NCBI RefSeq assembly: GCF_015244675.1
Contig: NZ_JABCQO010000012.1
Location: 1-63,036, forward strand
Origin: Gluconobacter cerevisiae
Lineage (GTDB): Bacteria; Pseudomonadota; Alphaproteobacteria; Acetobacterales; Acetobacteraceae
Reading direction: 5' to 3'
DNA length: 63,036 bases
The notes below the pieces were generated by a model, which worked only from the letters and a program-made list of their open reading frames with translations, did not search any database and had not been told where the DNA came from. The position numbers were made by a program, and so were the translations under genes. Positions 1-5,780 of this stretch are shown one piece after another (position 1 is the stretch's first letter; each line of letters opens with the position of its first letter).

Positions 1-53
1 CTTCTGCGGGCCGCAAGACGCTCAATCTGTCGAAACAGGCTCGTGCCGCCTGA
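1..53 (+). CDS. tnpA: 3' end of a Tn3-family transposase gene (partial)
   Basis: Only the C-terminal end (SAGRKTLNLSKQARAA then TGA) is inside the window. It is identical to the end of the full transposase at 5781-8756. The rest lies outside the window, so whether this copy is intact is unknown. Confidence 0.9.
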   Translation, partial: SAGRKTLNLSKQARAA

Positions 54-111
54 TCGTTCCTTTATTGTTCATGCCAAACGTTGTTTAGCGTACCATCCAC
101 ACGATGGCCTC
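1..111 (+). mobile_element. Right end of a first Tn3-family transposon copy, truncated by the window edge
   Basis: These 111 bases are identical to 8704-8814, the right end of the complete element further along. They hold the last 17 codons of a transposase gene and the right terminal inverted repeat. The flank immediately right is GGTAT (112-116), which recurs immediately left of the complete element at 4148-4152. Both copies have the same orientation. Confidence 0.95.
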
Positions 112-206
112 GGTATGTGACAGGTCACGAAAATGGGGCAGCTTCCACACTACCCCAGAGGAACTGCCTCATATTTTAGTAGGCATAACTCAGCACAAGT
201 AAACAC

Positions 207-221
207 AACTCGATACGAGTT
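207..221. promoter_or_regulatory. 15-bp perfect palindrome downstream of the toxin gene
   Basis: AACTCG-ATA-CGAGTT is a perfect inverted repeat just past the stop of the minus-strand toxin gene. It has no T-run, so it is not an obvious terminator; a protein-binding site or part of a nick region is possible. The rest of 117-227 shows nothing recognisable. Confidence 0.35.
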
Positions 222-227
222 AGCGGT

Positions 228-551
228 CTATCGGTCTTGAGAACTGTGCCAGATGCGCAGGATTTCGACCGTTGAATCTGCGATGCGATAGACGATTACA
301 TACGGCCAGCAGGACACCAGTTCTCGCGTGCCAGGGACAAGGCCCGGTCGGCCTCGTTCCGGTAGATATTCGAGACGGTCACAGGCTGCGACTATCTGAA
401 TAGCAACACGGCTTGCTGCTGCGGGGTTTTCTTCCCCTATGTGATTTCTAATACTTTGGAGGTCATCGACCGCTGGATCGGTAATATCAACGATGAAATT
501 TTGCACGATTACCCGCGCTGTGGTGCAGGTTTTTCGTGTTCCGTACCCCAA
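228..551 (-). CDS. ParE/RelE-family toxin
   Basis: The protein fits the ParE/RelE toxin fold: an N-terminal helix (DPAVDDLQSIRNHIGEEN), a middle segment DRLEYLPERGRPG, and the typical C-terminal strand pair ending VEILRIWHSSQDR. ParE members poison gyrase and RelE members cleave mRNA; the sequence alone does not decide which. The gene lies directly downstream of its antitoxin. The first ATG (551) overlaps the antitoxin by 43 nt; a GTG at 506-504, three nt after the antitoxin stop, would give a 92-residue protein of more usual length and is the likelier start. The pair probably stabilises the small plasmid. Confidence 0.8.
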   Translation of the reverse strand: MGYGTRKTCTTARVIVQNFIVDITDPAVDDLQSIRNHIGEENPAAASRVAIQIVAACDRLEYLPERGRPGLVPGTRELVSCWPYVIVYRIADSTVEILRIWHSSQDR

Positions 552-706
552 GAGAGGAGCCAGTTACGCACCTCAGAATAGGGACGCTTGCGCCCTTCAT
601 CTGCGGCGCGGATTCCGTCTCGAACGGCGTCAGCAAAAGCTGTCGTCTCGGCGTCGTCATGCTGGACAATCGGGTGTGCGCTCATCATGCCGCTCCTGTC
701 GCTCAA
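509..706 (-). CDS. Antitoxin partner of the ParE/RelE-type toxin
   Basis: A 65-residue acidic protein with a helical N-terminal half and the C-terminal block SEVRNWLLSWGTEHEKPAP, a pattern seen in small antitoxins encoded upstream of ParE/RelE toxins. Its stop codon overlaps the start region of the toxin gene, so the two are translated together. It would bind and neutralise the toxin and repress its own promoter. An alternative start is the in-frame methionine at residue 7 or 8. The family assignment rests mainly on gene order and size. Confidence 0.65.
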   Translation of the reverse strand: MSDRSGMMSAHPIVQHDDAETTAFADAVRDGIRAADEGRKRPYSEVRNWLLSWGTEHEKPAPQRG

Positions 707-724
707 TCAAGTTCAGACATTGAT

Positions 725-743
725 ACTACCGGAAAACGGTAGT
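725..743. promoter_or_regulatory. Inverted repeat upstream of the toxin-antitoxin pair (candidate operator)
   Basis: ACTACCG-GAAAA-CGGTAGT is a perfect 7-bp inverted repeat about 20 nt upstream of the antitoxin start. Type II antitoxins normally autoregulate through such palindromes. It is followed on the + strand by TTTT, so a weak terminator is the alternative. Confidence 0.4.
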
Positions 744-809
744 TTTAGCCGCTAAAATCTCTTTGCTTCATAAGCAGGCAGGCTAACACGGCAAAAAATT
801 GGTTCAGAC

Positions 810-865
810 CCGGAGCGAGCGCAGCGCGGGAGCGGCGTAGCCCGCCCGTCAGGGCGTCCGGACAT
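810..865. repeat. Left arm of a 56-bp perfect inverted repeat flanking the replication region
   Basis: Positions 810-865 are the exact reverse complement of 2024-2079. The repeat is GC-rich and internally hairpin-prone. The two arms enclose the zinc-ribbon gene, the rep gene and the iterons (about 1.16 kb). Confidence 0.9.
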
Positions 866-924
866 AGTTCTCATTTCAATCAGAGGGTGTATTTAAAGAT
901 TGAAACAAACCAATAAGGTGGAAA

Positions 925-1188
925 ATGGATATCAATATCATTTCAGAAAATGTTCCAACATCATTCGATCTTGTTTGTTCGAAATGCGACTGGTCTGGCG
1001 TTGGAACGATAGAAATTCCTAAAAATATAAAAGAAATGTCAGTAGGAGGGAAGATAACATTTGAAAATGCTAAGTGCCCCAAATGCAAAGACGGTGATAT
1101 TTATGGAGTTAGTGGTAAATATAAAAGAAATGATGTAACAAATCATATGGATAGAATTGGAGACTATGAATCTGCTCCAGAATTATAA
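925..1188 (+). CDS. Small zinc-ribbon protein of unknown function
   Basis: An 87-residue protein with two CxxC pairs (CSKC near residue 19, CPKC near residue 51), a spacing that suggests one zinc-ribbon. It starts at ATG 925 with AAGGTGG upstream as ribosome binding site. Its codon use is AT-rich (many AAA, AAT, ATA), clearly unlike the GC-rich neighbours, which suggests recent acquisition. It lies inside the 56-bp inverted repeat with the rep gene, so a role in replication control is possible, but no family was recognised. The spacer 1191-1436 holds no other gene. Confidence 0.6.
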   Translation: MDINIISENVPTSFDLVCSKCDWSGVGTIEIPKNIKEMSVGGKITFENAKCPKCKDGDIYGVSGKYKRNDVTNHMDRIGDYESAPEL

Positions 1189-1436
1189 TTTTTACTCGTA
1201 AATTTTCTTGTAAGAGATGAAATTTATTTTGTCGCCCATCCTATAACTCAATGTCTTGCCTTTTCTTCGGAAACGGCGAACATTGTACCTAGAAACGGCG
1301 AAAGGCCGGAGCAGCAACTCCGGCCTTTCAGCTTGACCCGCCAGATCGAGTGGACGGGCCAGCTTTCCGAGAGAACGATAACCCAAACTGGGTAGTTCCC
1401 TCAAGAGAAGATGGTCAGTCCGAGTGAGGATAGACA

Positions 1437-1958
1437 ATGACCATCGCTTCCAAGACTTCCCATTCCCTGACTAAATGGCAGATCATCCGTCGGTTTCAGG
1501 CTGTGCTTCGTCGCTTCCGGTCGGAAGGTAAGCTGACTCTTGGGGAAGCACATGCGCTGGCGGTTCTGCCGGAGTTCATGGGGGACGATGGGGCTATGTT
1601 CCCTAGTCACGAAGCAATGGCAGAGAAGTCAGGCGCCAGCCGCCGGACGGTTATCAATGCTCTGAATCGGGCCTATGCGCTCGGCATCGTGAAGCACACG
1701 CCCCGCTATCAGTATGATCGCCAGCTTGGGAAGCGGGTGCGGACATCGAACGCATATGAGATCGTTCTGTCGGCACTCCAGCAGGTGGCGCAGGCGGCCC
1801 GGCACTTCATGCGGACAGTGCGTGCTCACCTAAGTGCAAGACCTGCACAGGAACGTCCTTCTAGTTCTTTTTTAAGACCTGAAAGGGTCTTTCAGCCCCC
1901 CCAAATGACCCATGCGGAGATGGTCGCATGGTGTCTGAAGGAAGCGAAAGCCACCTGA
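1437..1958 (+). CDS. rep: Plasmid replication initiator with winged helix-turn-helix
   Basis: A 173-residue protein. Residues about 25-85 form a helix-turn-helix domain (FPSHEAMAEKSGASRRTVIN) typical of small plasmid replication proteins that bind iterons. The iteron-like repeat ACCTAAGTGCAAG occurs once inside the 3' part of the gene and three times just after it, which supports an initiator role. The start is the ATG at 1437. Transcription is on the + strand, followed by the origin. A transcriptional regulator is the alternative, but the iterons and the mobilizable-plasmid context favour Rep. Confidence 0.7.
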   Translation: MTIASKTSHSLTKWQIIRRFQAVLRRFRSEGKLTLGEAHALAVLPEFMGDDGAMFPSHEAMAEKSGASRRTVINALNRAYALGIVKHTPRYQYDRQLGKRVRTSNAYEIVLSALQQVAQAARHFMRTVRAHLSARPAQERPSSSFLRPERVFQPPQMTHAEMVAWCLKEAKAT

Positions 1959-2020
1959 CGGCACCTAAGTGCAAGACCTCATTCTGACCTAAGTGCAAGC
2001 CAGTCTGACCTGAGTGCAAA
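1828..2020 (+). repeat. Iterons of the small-plasmid origin
   Basis: Direct repeats of ACCTAAGTGCAAG lie at 1828-1840 (inside rep), 1963-1975 and 1987-1999, with a variant ACCTGAGTGCAAA at 2008-2020. The last three are spaced 24 and 21 nt, close to two helical turns, as expected for initiator-bound iterons. They sit between the rep stop and the right arm of the 56-bp inverted repeat. Confidence 0.75.
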
Positions 2021-2023
2021 CGC

Positions 2024-2079
2024 ATGTCCGGACGCCCTGACGGGCGGGCTACGCCGCTCCCGCGCTGCGCTCGCTCCGG
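2024..2079. repeat. Right arm of the 56-bp inverted repeat
   Basis: Exact reverse complement of 810-865. It directly follows the last iteron and ends about 85 nt before the stop of the minus-strand gene at 2165-2722. Confidence 0.9.
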
Positions 2080-2164
2080 CCTTGGAAGGACGGAAAAACC
2101 GGGCAAGAGGGGATTTGCTCAAGGGGTATGAAGTGAGGCGGCAGCGAGACCGGCAGAGCCTCAC

Positions 2165-2722
2165 CTAGAAGGCCGCAAGTCCTGACTGGTCGTAGGCTTC
2201 TGCTTCATTCCAATCTTCTGAATGCTCTATGGAGTTGGACGTAGCTTCACGAGGACTGTTGAGCGTTCCCGCCCATCGCTCGGCCTCTTTGAGTGGGTCA
2301 GCCGGTCGGAGCAGCCGGAACAGGTGGTTCTTTGACCATGCCCATTTTCCGGCTGGGTCGATGCGTTCCAGTGGTGTTGAGACGAACCAGCAGTCAGACG
2401 GGCCGAGCACTGGATGAGATCGCGCCCATCCTGCCAGAACCGGGCCGACATTCGGAATCCTGACGATCTGCCAGTGATCGACCGATGGTAGGGACGGGGA
2501 TGCCACCATCTCCGCCGGTGGGTCGGAGTAGTGGCCGGTTTCCTGTGCTTGTCGGGTCAGATCGTCATAGTCCCGACGCAGTGCACGGGCGCGCTCGATG
2601 GGGGTCATGTCGTACCGAATTTCTCGTGGGTAATCGGAAGGGGTCAAGGGGGTTTCCCCTTGCACACGGATTGAAGCGGAGCGGCCCTTTAGGGCCAATC
2701 GGTAGTGTGTTACTTCTTGCAT
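2165..2722 (-). CDS. Hypothetical protein of the mob region
   Basis: A 185-residue soluble protein transcribed divergently from the mob gene, with starts only about 18 nt apart, so they probably share a control region. Visible features are an N-terminal basic stretch and a central segment with many W and P residues (VDHWQIVRIPNVGPVLAGWA). No signal peptide or membrane segment is visible. I do not recognise the family. Its position beside mob suggests an accessory mobilization or control role, which is inference only. Confidence 0.6.
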   Translation of the reverse strand: MQEVTHYRLALKGRSASIRVQGETPLTPSDYPREIRYDMTPIERARALRRDYDDLTRQAQETGHYSDPPAEMVASPSLPSVDHWQIVRIPNVGPVLAGWARSHPVLGPSDCWFVSTPLERIDPAGKWAWSKNHLFRLLRPADPLKEAERWAGTLNSPREATSNSIEHSEDWNEAEAYDQSGLAAF

Positions 2723-2740
2723 AGCAGGAAGGAATGACAG

Positions 2741-4195
2741 GTGGCAATTTTCGCGGCGGTTCGTGCGGGTGCTCTCAAGTCCATCGGGACGGGTCGAGGC
2801 GGAATCCTCTCAACGGAATATCACGCCAAGCGTCTCGATCCGGTCTCCCAGAAACGACACGTTCGGGACAGTGATCCGATAGCGTGGAGCAAGGCGGAAG
2901 GCCCCACGGATTACGTGGAAGCGTTCAAGGCGCACAAGCGGGCCACTGGTGCCAGTGAGCGGAAGGGTGCGGATCTCGGGATGGAGTTCAAGGTGGTGGT
3001 CAGTCCTGAATGGCTGGCCGAAACCGGAGACCCACATGACGCGGCTAATCCGAGGGTGCAGCAGCTCGTCGATGAAGCGAAGGCATGGGCCGAAAGTTGG
3101 GGTGGTGCCGGTGCCGTCTGGGGGCTGCGCTATGACACCGACGAAAAAGGCTCCGGGGTGGTTGATGTGTTCATGTCGCCAGTCCGGGAACAACGGCACA
3201 AAAGCGGGAAGTCCAAGCCGGTTATTTCGTGTCGGAAGGCGAAGGAGGAGCTATTGGCCTCTGAACGTGCCCTAGAGCCTGATTTAAAGACCTCTGGGGC
3301 TGCTATGCAGTCCAGTTGGGCACGTTGGGCGCGGGAGAGGCTGGATCGCCGTCTAGAGCGCGGAAAACCGAAAATAGAGACGGGTGCCGTTCATCAAAAT
3401 GCTGACCTGTATGCCCGAATTGCCGAGCAGAAAGAGGCCGATCTTCGGAGGCGGGAAGAGGCTCTGGCAGAGCGGGAAGCGGCCTTTGCGGAACGGGAGC
3501 AGAAGGCGCAGGAGGTTCGGGCTGGCTCAAACCAGTTTGCTGCGGCATTCCGGGCCGGTGAGGTTCGCAGGGTTGGCCCGTCACCGAAAGTACCTGACCG
3601 GCTGGGGTGGTGGGCAGCCAAAGATATGCCAGAGGCACGACGTGAGGAGTTGCGGGCGGCATGGCGTTTAACTGCCCTGCCTGTGCGGGAGGCCTTGGCA
3701 GAGGTGTCCAGTGCTGCGCTGGCGGTTGAGGAGCGAAGCCAAGCGCTAAAGGAGCCGGAAGTAGCGATTGAGAAGGCAAAAGCTGAGGCGATTGCAGCAC
3801 TTCGAGAGGACTTTGACACTCTCAAGCGGGCATGGGTGCGCAATGAGGCGACCTATAACGTCAGCACGTCAGGGGACTGGCGCTGGTGGTTAGCTGAGGG
3901 CCTGACAGTTGCCCGGAAGAACCGGCTGCAAGCCTGCGTTCGGAGTGTCGGGGAAATGGTAGGCTTCATGGCGCAGCAGTTTGAGGAAATGGTTAATGGG
4001 GTTCTGCAATACATTTCCCCGTCCGCCCGATCTGAGTTCGAGGCCGAATGGTCAGAGGCTGTTGAGCGTGGCTATGCGCCAGAATGGAACGGTGTAGGAG
4101 ATGGGCCGGGTGAGGCGTCCGGCGCATCATCCAGCGGCCCCTCGCTCGGTATGAGGCCATCGTGTGGAAAGTACGCTAAACAACGTTTAGCATGA
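2741..4195 (+). CDS. mob: Mob/Pre-like mobilization protein, last residues replaced by transposon sequence
   Basis: Residues about 20-175 resemble the plasmid mobilization/recombination (Pre/Mob, MobV-like) domain: ILSTEYHAKRLDP, then GMEFKVVVSPEWLAETGD, then WGLRYDTDEKGSGVVDVFMS. Two coiled-coil regions follow (about 225-275 and 330-355). Relaxases of this type nick oriT and pilot the strand. The usual HxDE-TPHxH metal motif is not visible: the corresponding strand reads RYDTDEKGSGVVDVF. The transposon begins at 4153, so the C-terminal tail (RPSCGKYAKQRLA) is encoded by its inverted repeat. Joined to 117 the gene would read ATG TGA and end at 471 residues, so the insertion changed only the extreme C-terminus. 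Confidence 0.7.
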   Translation: MAIFAAVRAGALKSIGTGRGGILSTEYHAKRLDPVSQKRHVRDSDPIAWSKAEGPTDYVEAFKAHKRATGASERKGADLGMEFKVVVSPEWLAETGDPHDAANPRVQQLVDEAKAWAESWGGAGAVWGLRYDTDEKGSGVVDVFMSPVREQRHKSGKSKPVISCRKAKEELLASERALEPDLKTSGAAMQSSWARWARERLDRRLERGKPKIETGAVHQNADLYARIAEQKEADLRRREEALAEREAAFAEREQKAQEVRAGSNQFAAAFRAGEVRRVGPSPKVPDRLGWWAAKDMPEARREELRAAWRLTALPVREALAEVSSAALAVEERSQALKEPEVAIEKAKAEAIAALREDFDTLKRAWVRNEATYNVSTSGDWRWWLAEGLTVARKNRLQACVRSVGEMVGFMAQQFEEMVNGVLQYISPSARSEFEAEWSEAVERGYAPEWNGVGDGPGEASGASSSGPSLGMRPSCGKYAKQRLA

Positions 4196-4198
4196 ACA
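4153..4198 (+). repeat. Left terminal inverted repeat of the Tn3-family element
   Basis: The repeat begins GAGGCCATCGTGTGG and pairs with 8769-8814 at 43 of 46 positions. It overlaps the last codons of the disrupted mob reading frame. From here to the regulator stop at 4281 no gene is seen. Confidence 0.93.
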
Positions 4199-4280
4199 GT
4201 AGAAGAACGTCTGGGTAGCGTGATCTTGCCTGAGGGCAAGCCGCTGTTTCTTTGTTGAACAACGGCAAGCAGCACGGAAG

Positions 4281-5060
4281 TTAGCGGATGAAATATCCGC
4301 TAACGCGCCAATATGCCTGTTCACGCGAAAGTACGACGGTTTCAACCGCGTTGGGTTTGTTAGCGAAACGCGTCTGGAACTGAATGATCTGATAGTCACC
4401 CGCTGGCGCGCCCGGCAGCGTTTTTGTCTGCATCACGCTTTGGAAAGTGCGTGATGACGGGCGTCCCAACGGTTGTCGTACAGACTGGATCGTAGTGGCC
4501 CACTGCGCCGGGGTGATCTTTGCCTTGAACAGTGTGCCTGCGGCTTGCCAGCTTGCATCCCACTGCCCTTCATCAAGCAATTCGACCCATTTGCGGGCAT
4601 CGGCCGATGCCTTTGTTTCGGCAGGACGGGCAATGCTTGTCGAAATATTCTGGGCGGAAACCCGGGCGTCGTCCTGCCCGCTGATGGTCAAAAGCGCTGC
4701 GGCCGCAATGATAAGAGACATGATAAGCATTCCTCCGGTAAGCCACGCCAGGCGATGCCCCGACGATCGCGGCGGTGCTGGCTCTTTGGCTCTATCCACC
4801 GAAGAAGTTGCTTCGGCACCCCCAATTTCTTTGGGGCCGACATTATTGGGGGTGCCCCCATCCATCTCGGCGAGACGTCGGGCAGCTTCACGGCTGCTCG
4901 AAACGCCCAGCTTGCGCCGCGCATCGCGTAGGCGGTCATTTATTGTGTGCACCGACAGACCAAGCGTATTGGCGATGGATTTCGCGTCATGGCCGACCAG
5001 AAGCAGACGTAGAGCTTCTTTCTCGCGCGCGCTGAGAACCACTTGATCGTCTGTTGTCAT
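4281..5060 (-). CDS. Membrane-anchored LuxR-type regulator with C-terminal DUF4019
   Basis: A 259-residue protein in three parts. Residues about 8-70 are a LuxR-type helix-turn-helix (LSAREKEALRLLLVGHDAKS, then LGLSVHTINDRLRDARRKLG). A single transmembrane segment follows at about 106-128 (LAWLTGGMLIMSLIIAAAAL). The rest (about 150-259) matches the DUF4019 pattern: KWVELLDEGQWDASWQAA, then VSGYFIR. The topology puts the DNA-binding domain in the cytoplasm and DUF4019 in the periplasm, suggesting a one-component sensor. It overlaps the resolvase gene by 4 nt (ATGA), so the two form one transcript. It is passenger or control DNA of the transposon; its target is unknown. Confidence 0.8.
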   Translation of the reverse strand: MTTDDQVVLSAREKEALRLLLVGHDAKSIANTLGLSVHTINDRLRDARRKLGVSSSREAARRLAEMDGGTPNNVGPKEIGGAEATSSVDRAKEPAPPRSSGHRLAWLTGGMLIMSLIIAAAALLTISGQDDARVSAQNISTSIARPAETKASADARKWVELLDEGQWDASWQAAGTLFKAKITPAQWATTIQSVRQPLGRPSSRTFQSVMQTKTLPGAPAGDYQIIQFQTRFANKPNAVETVVLSREQAYWRVSGYFIR

Positions 5061-5641
5061 GATACAGCCGATGGTGTCGGCCGCGCGACGCCAAGACGCT
5101 TCATCTCGCGATAGACAGTCGATCGCCCGATCCCGAGCTGACGCGCCGCTTCAGTCGGCGACACGCTCGCCGCGATAAGTTTTAGCGCCGCGCTGATCTT
5201 GTCGTTGTCGAGCGGCTGCCGCCCCGGCAGCCTGCCCTTTGCTCTCGCCGCTGCAATCCCGTCGCGTGTACGTTCTGAGATCAGTCGCCGCTCAAAATGC
5301 GCAATGGCGCCGAAGACGTGGAAGATCAGCTCTCCGGCTGCGGAGGAAGTGTCGATTTTCTCCTCCAGGCTGAGCAACGCTATTCCGCGTGAGCGGAGCA
5401 TGGTCACCGTTGTCAGCAACTCTCCCAGTGAACGACCGAGGCGGTCGAGCCGCACAACCGCAAGCGTATCGCCCTTGCGTGCGTATTCCAGCAGCTCGTC
5501 CAGTCCTGGTCGCTCCATGCTCTTGCCCGACATCACATCGGTGAACACACGGATCGTACCGGCTTCTTCCAATCGCATACGCTGCCCGGCCACATCCTGA
5601 TCACCGGTACTGACACGCGCGTATCCCAGAATGCCGCCCAT
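5057..5641 (-). CDS. tnpR: Serine resolvase of the Tn3-family element
   Basis: A 194-residue serine recombinase that resolves cointegrates at res. The N-terminal catalytic domain begins GYARVSTGDQD with the nucleophile serine in ARVST. It continues with VRLDRLGRSLGEL and HFERRLISERTRDGI, and a C-terminal helix-turn-helix (PTEAARQLGIGRSTVYREM) binds res. The start at 5641 (MGGILGYARVS) is chosen because the longer reading frame from 5794 would run through the res region and into the transposase start. It is divergent from tnpA. Confidence 0.9.
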   Translation of the reverse strand: MGGILGYARVSTGDQDVAGQRMRLEEAGTIRVFTDVMSGKSMERPGLDELLEYARKGDTLAVVRLDRLGRSLGELLTTVTMLRSRGIALLSLEEKIDTSSAAGELIFHVFGAIAHFERRLISERTRDGIAAARAKGRLPGRQPLDNDKISAALKLIAASVSPTEAARQLGIGRSTVYREMKRLGVARPTPSAVS

Positions 5642-5780
5642 GGCACCGTCTCCCAAACGACCGTTCTGTGGACACTGAGTGAATGACCATTCCGGATCGA
5701 CAATATCCGTCCACATAATGCGTCTCTTTACTCTCCGCTGTCCATAGCCGAGACTGACCTTTTGTGGACGGAATGACAGC
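5642..5780. promoter_or_regulatory. Resolution (res) and divergent promoter region
   Basis: This 139-bp spacer between divergent tnpR and tnpA contains TGTGGAC at 5667-5673 and the inverted pair TCCGTCCACA (5706-5715) and TGTGGACGGA (5763-5772). Repeated half-sites between tnpR and tnpA are the normal layout of Tn3-family res. Resolvase would also repress both genes here. Exact subsites are not assigned. Confidence 0.65.

Larger units (their letters stand above)
112..4152. other. Integrated small mobilizable plasmid backbone between two Tn3 copies
   Basis: The segment begins and ends with GGTAT (112-116 and 4148-4152), the 5-bp target duplication expected of a Tn3-family insertion. It carries its own replication gene with iterons, a mobilization gene and a toxin-antitoxin pair, which is a self-sufficient set for a roughly 4.04-kb plasmid. 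Circularising it by joining 4152 to 117 gives ATG TGA exactly in the mob reading frame, so the mob gene once ended there. The simplest reading is a cointegrate in which the transposon-bearing small plasmid fused with the larger plasmid. Confidence 0.85.
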
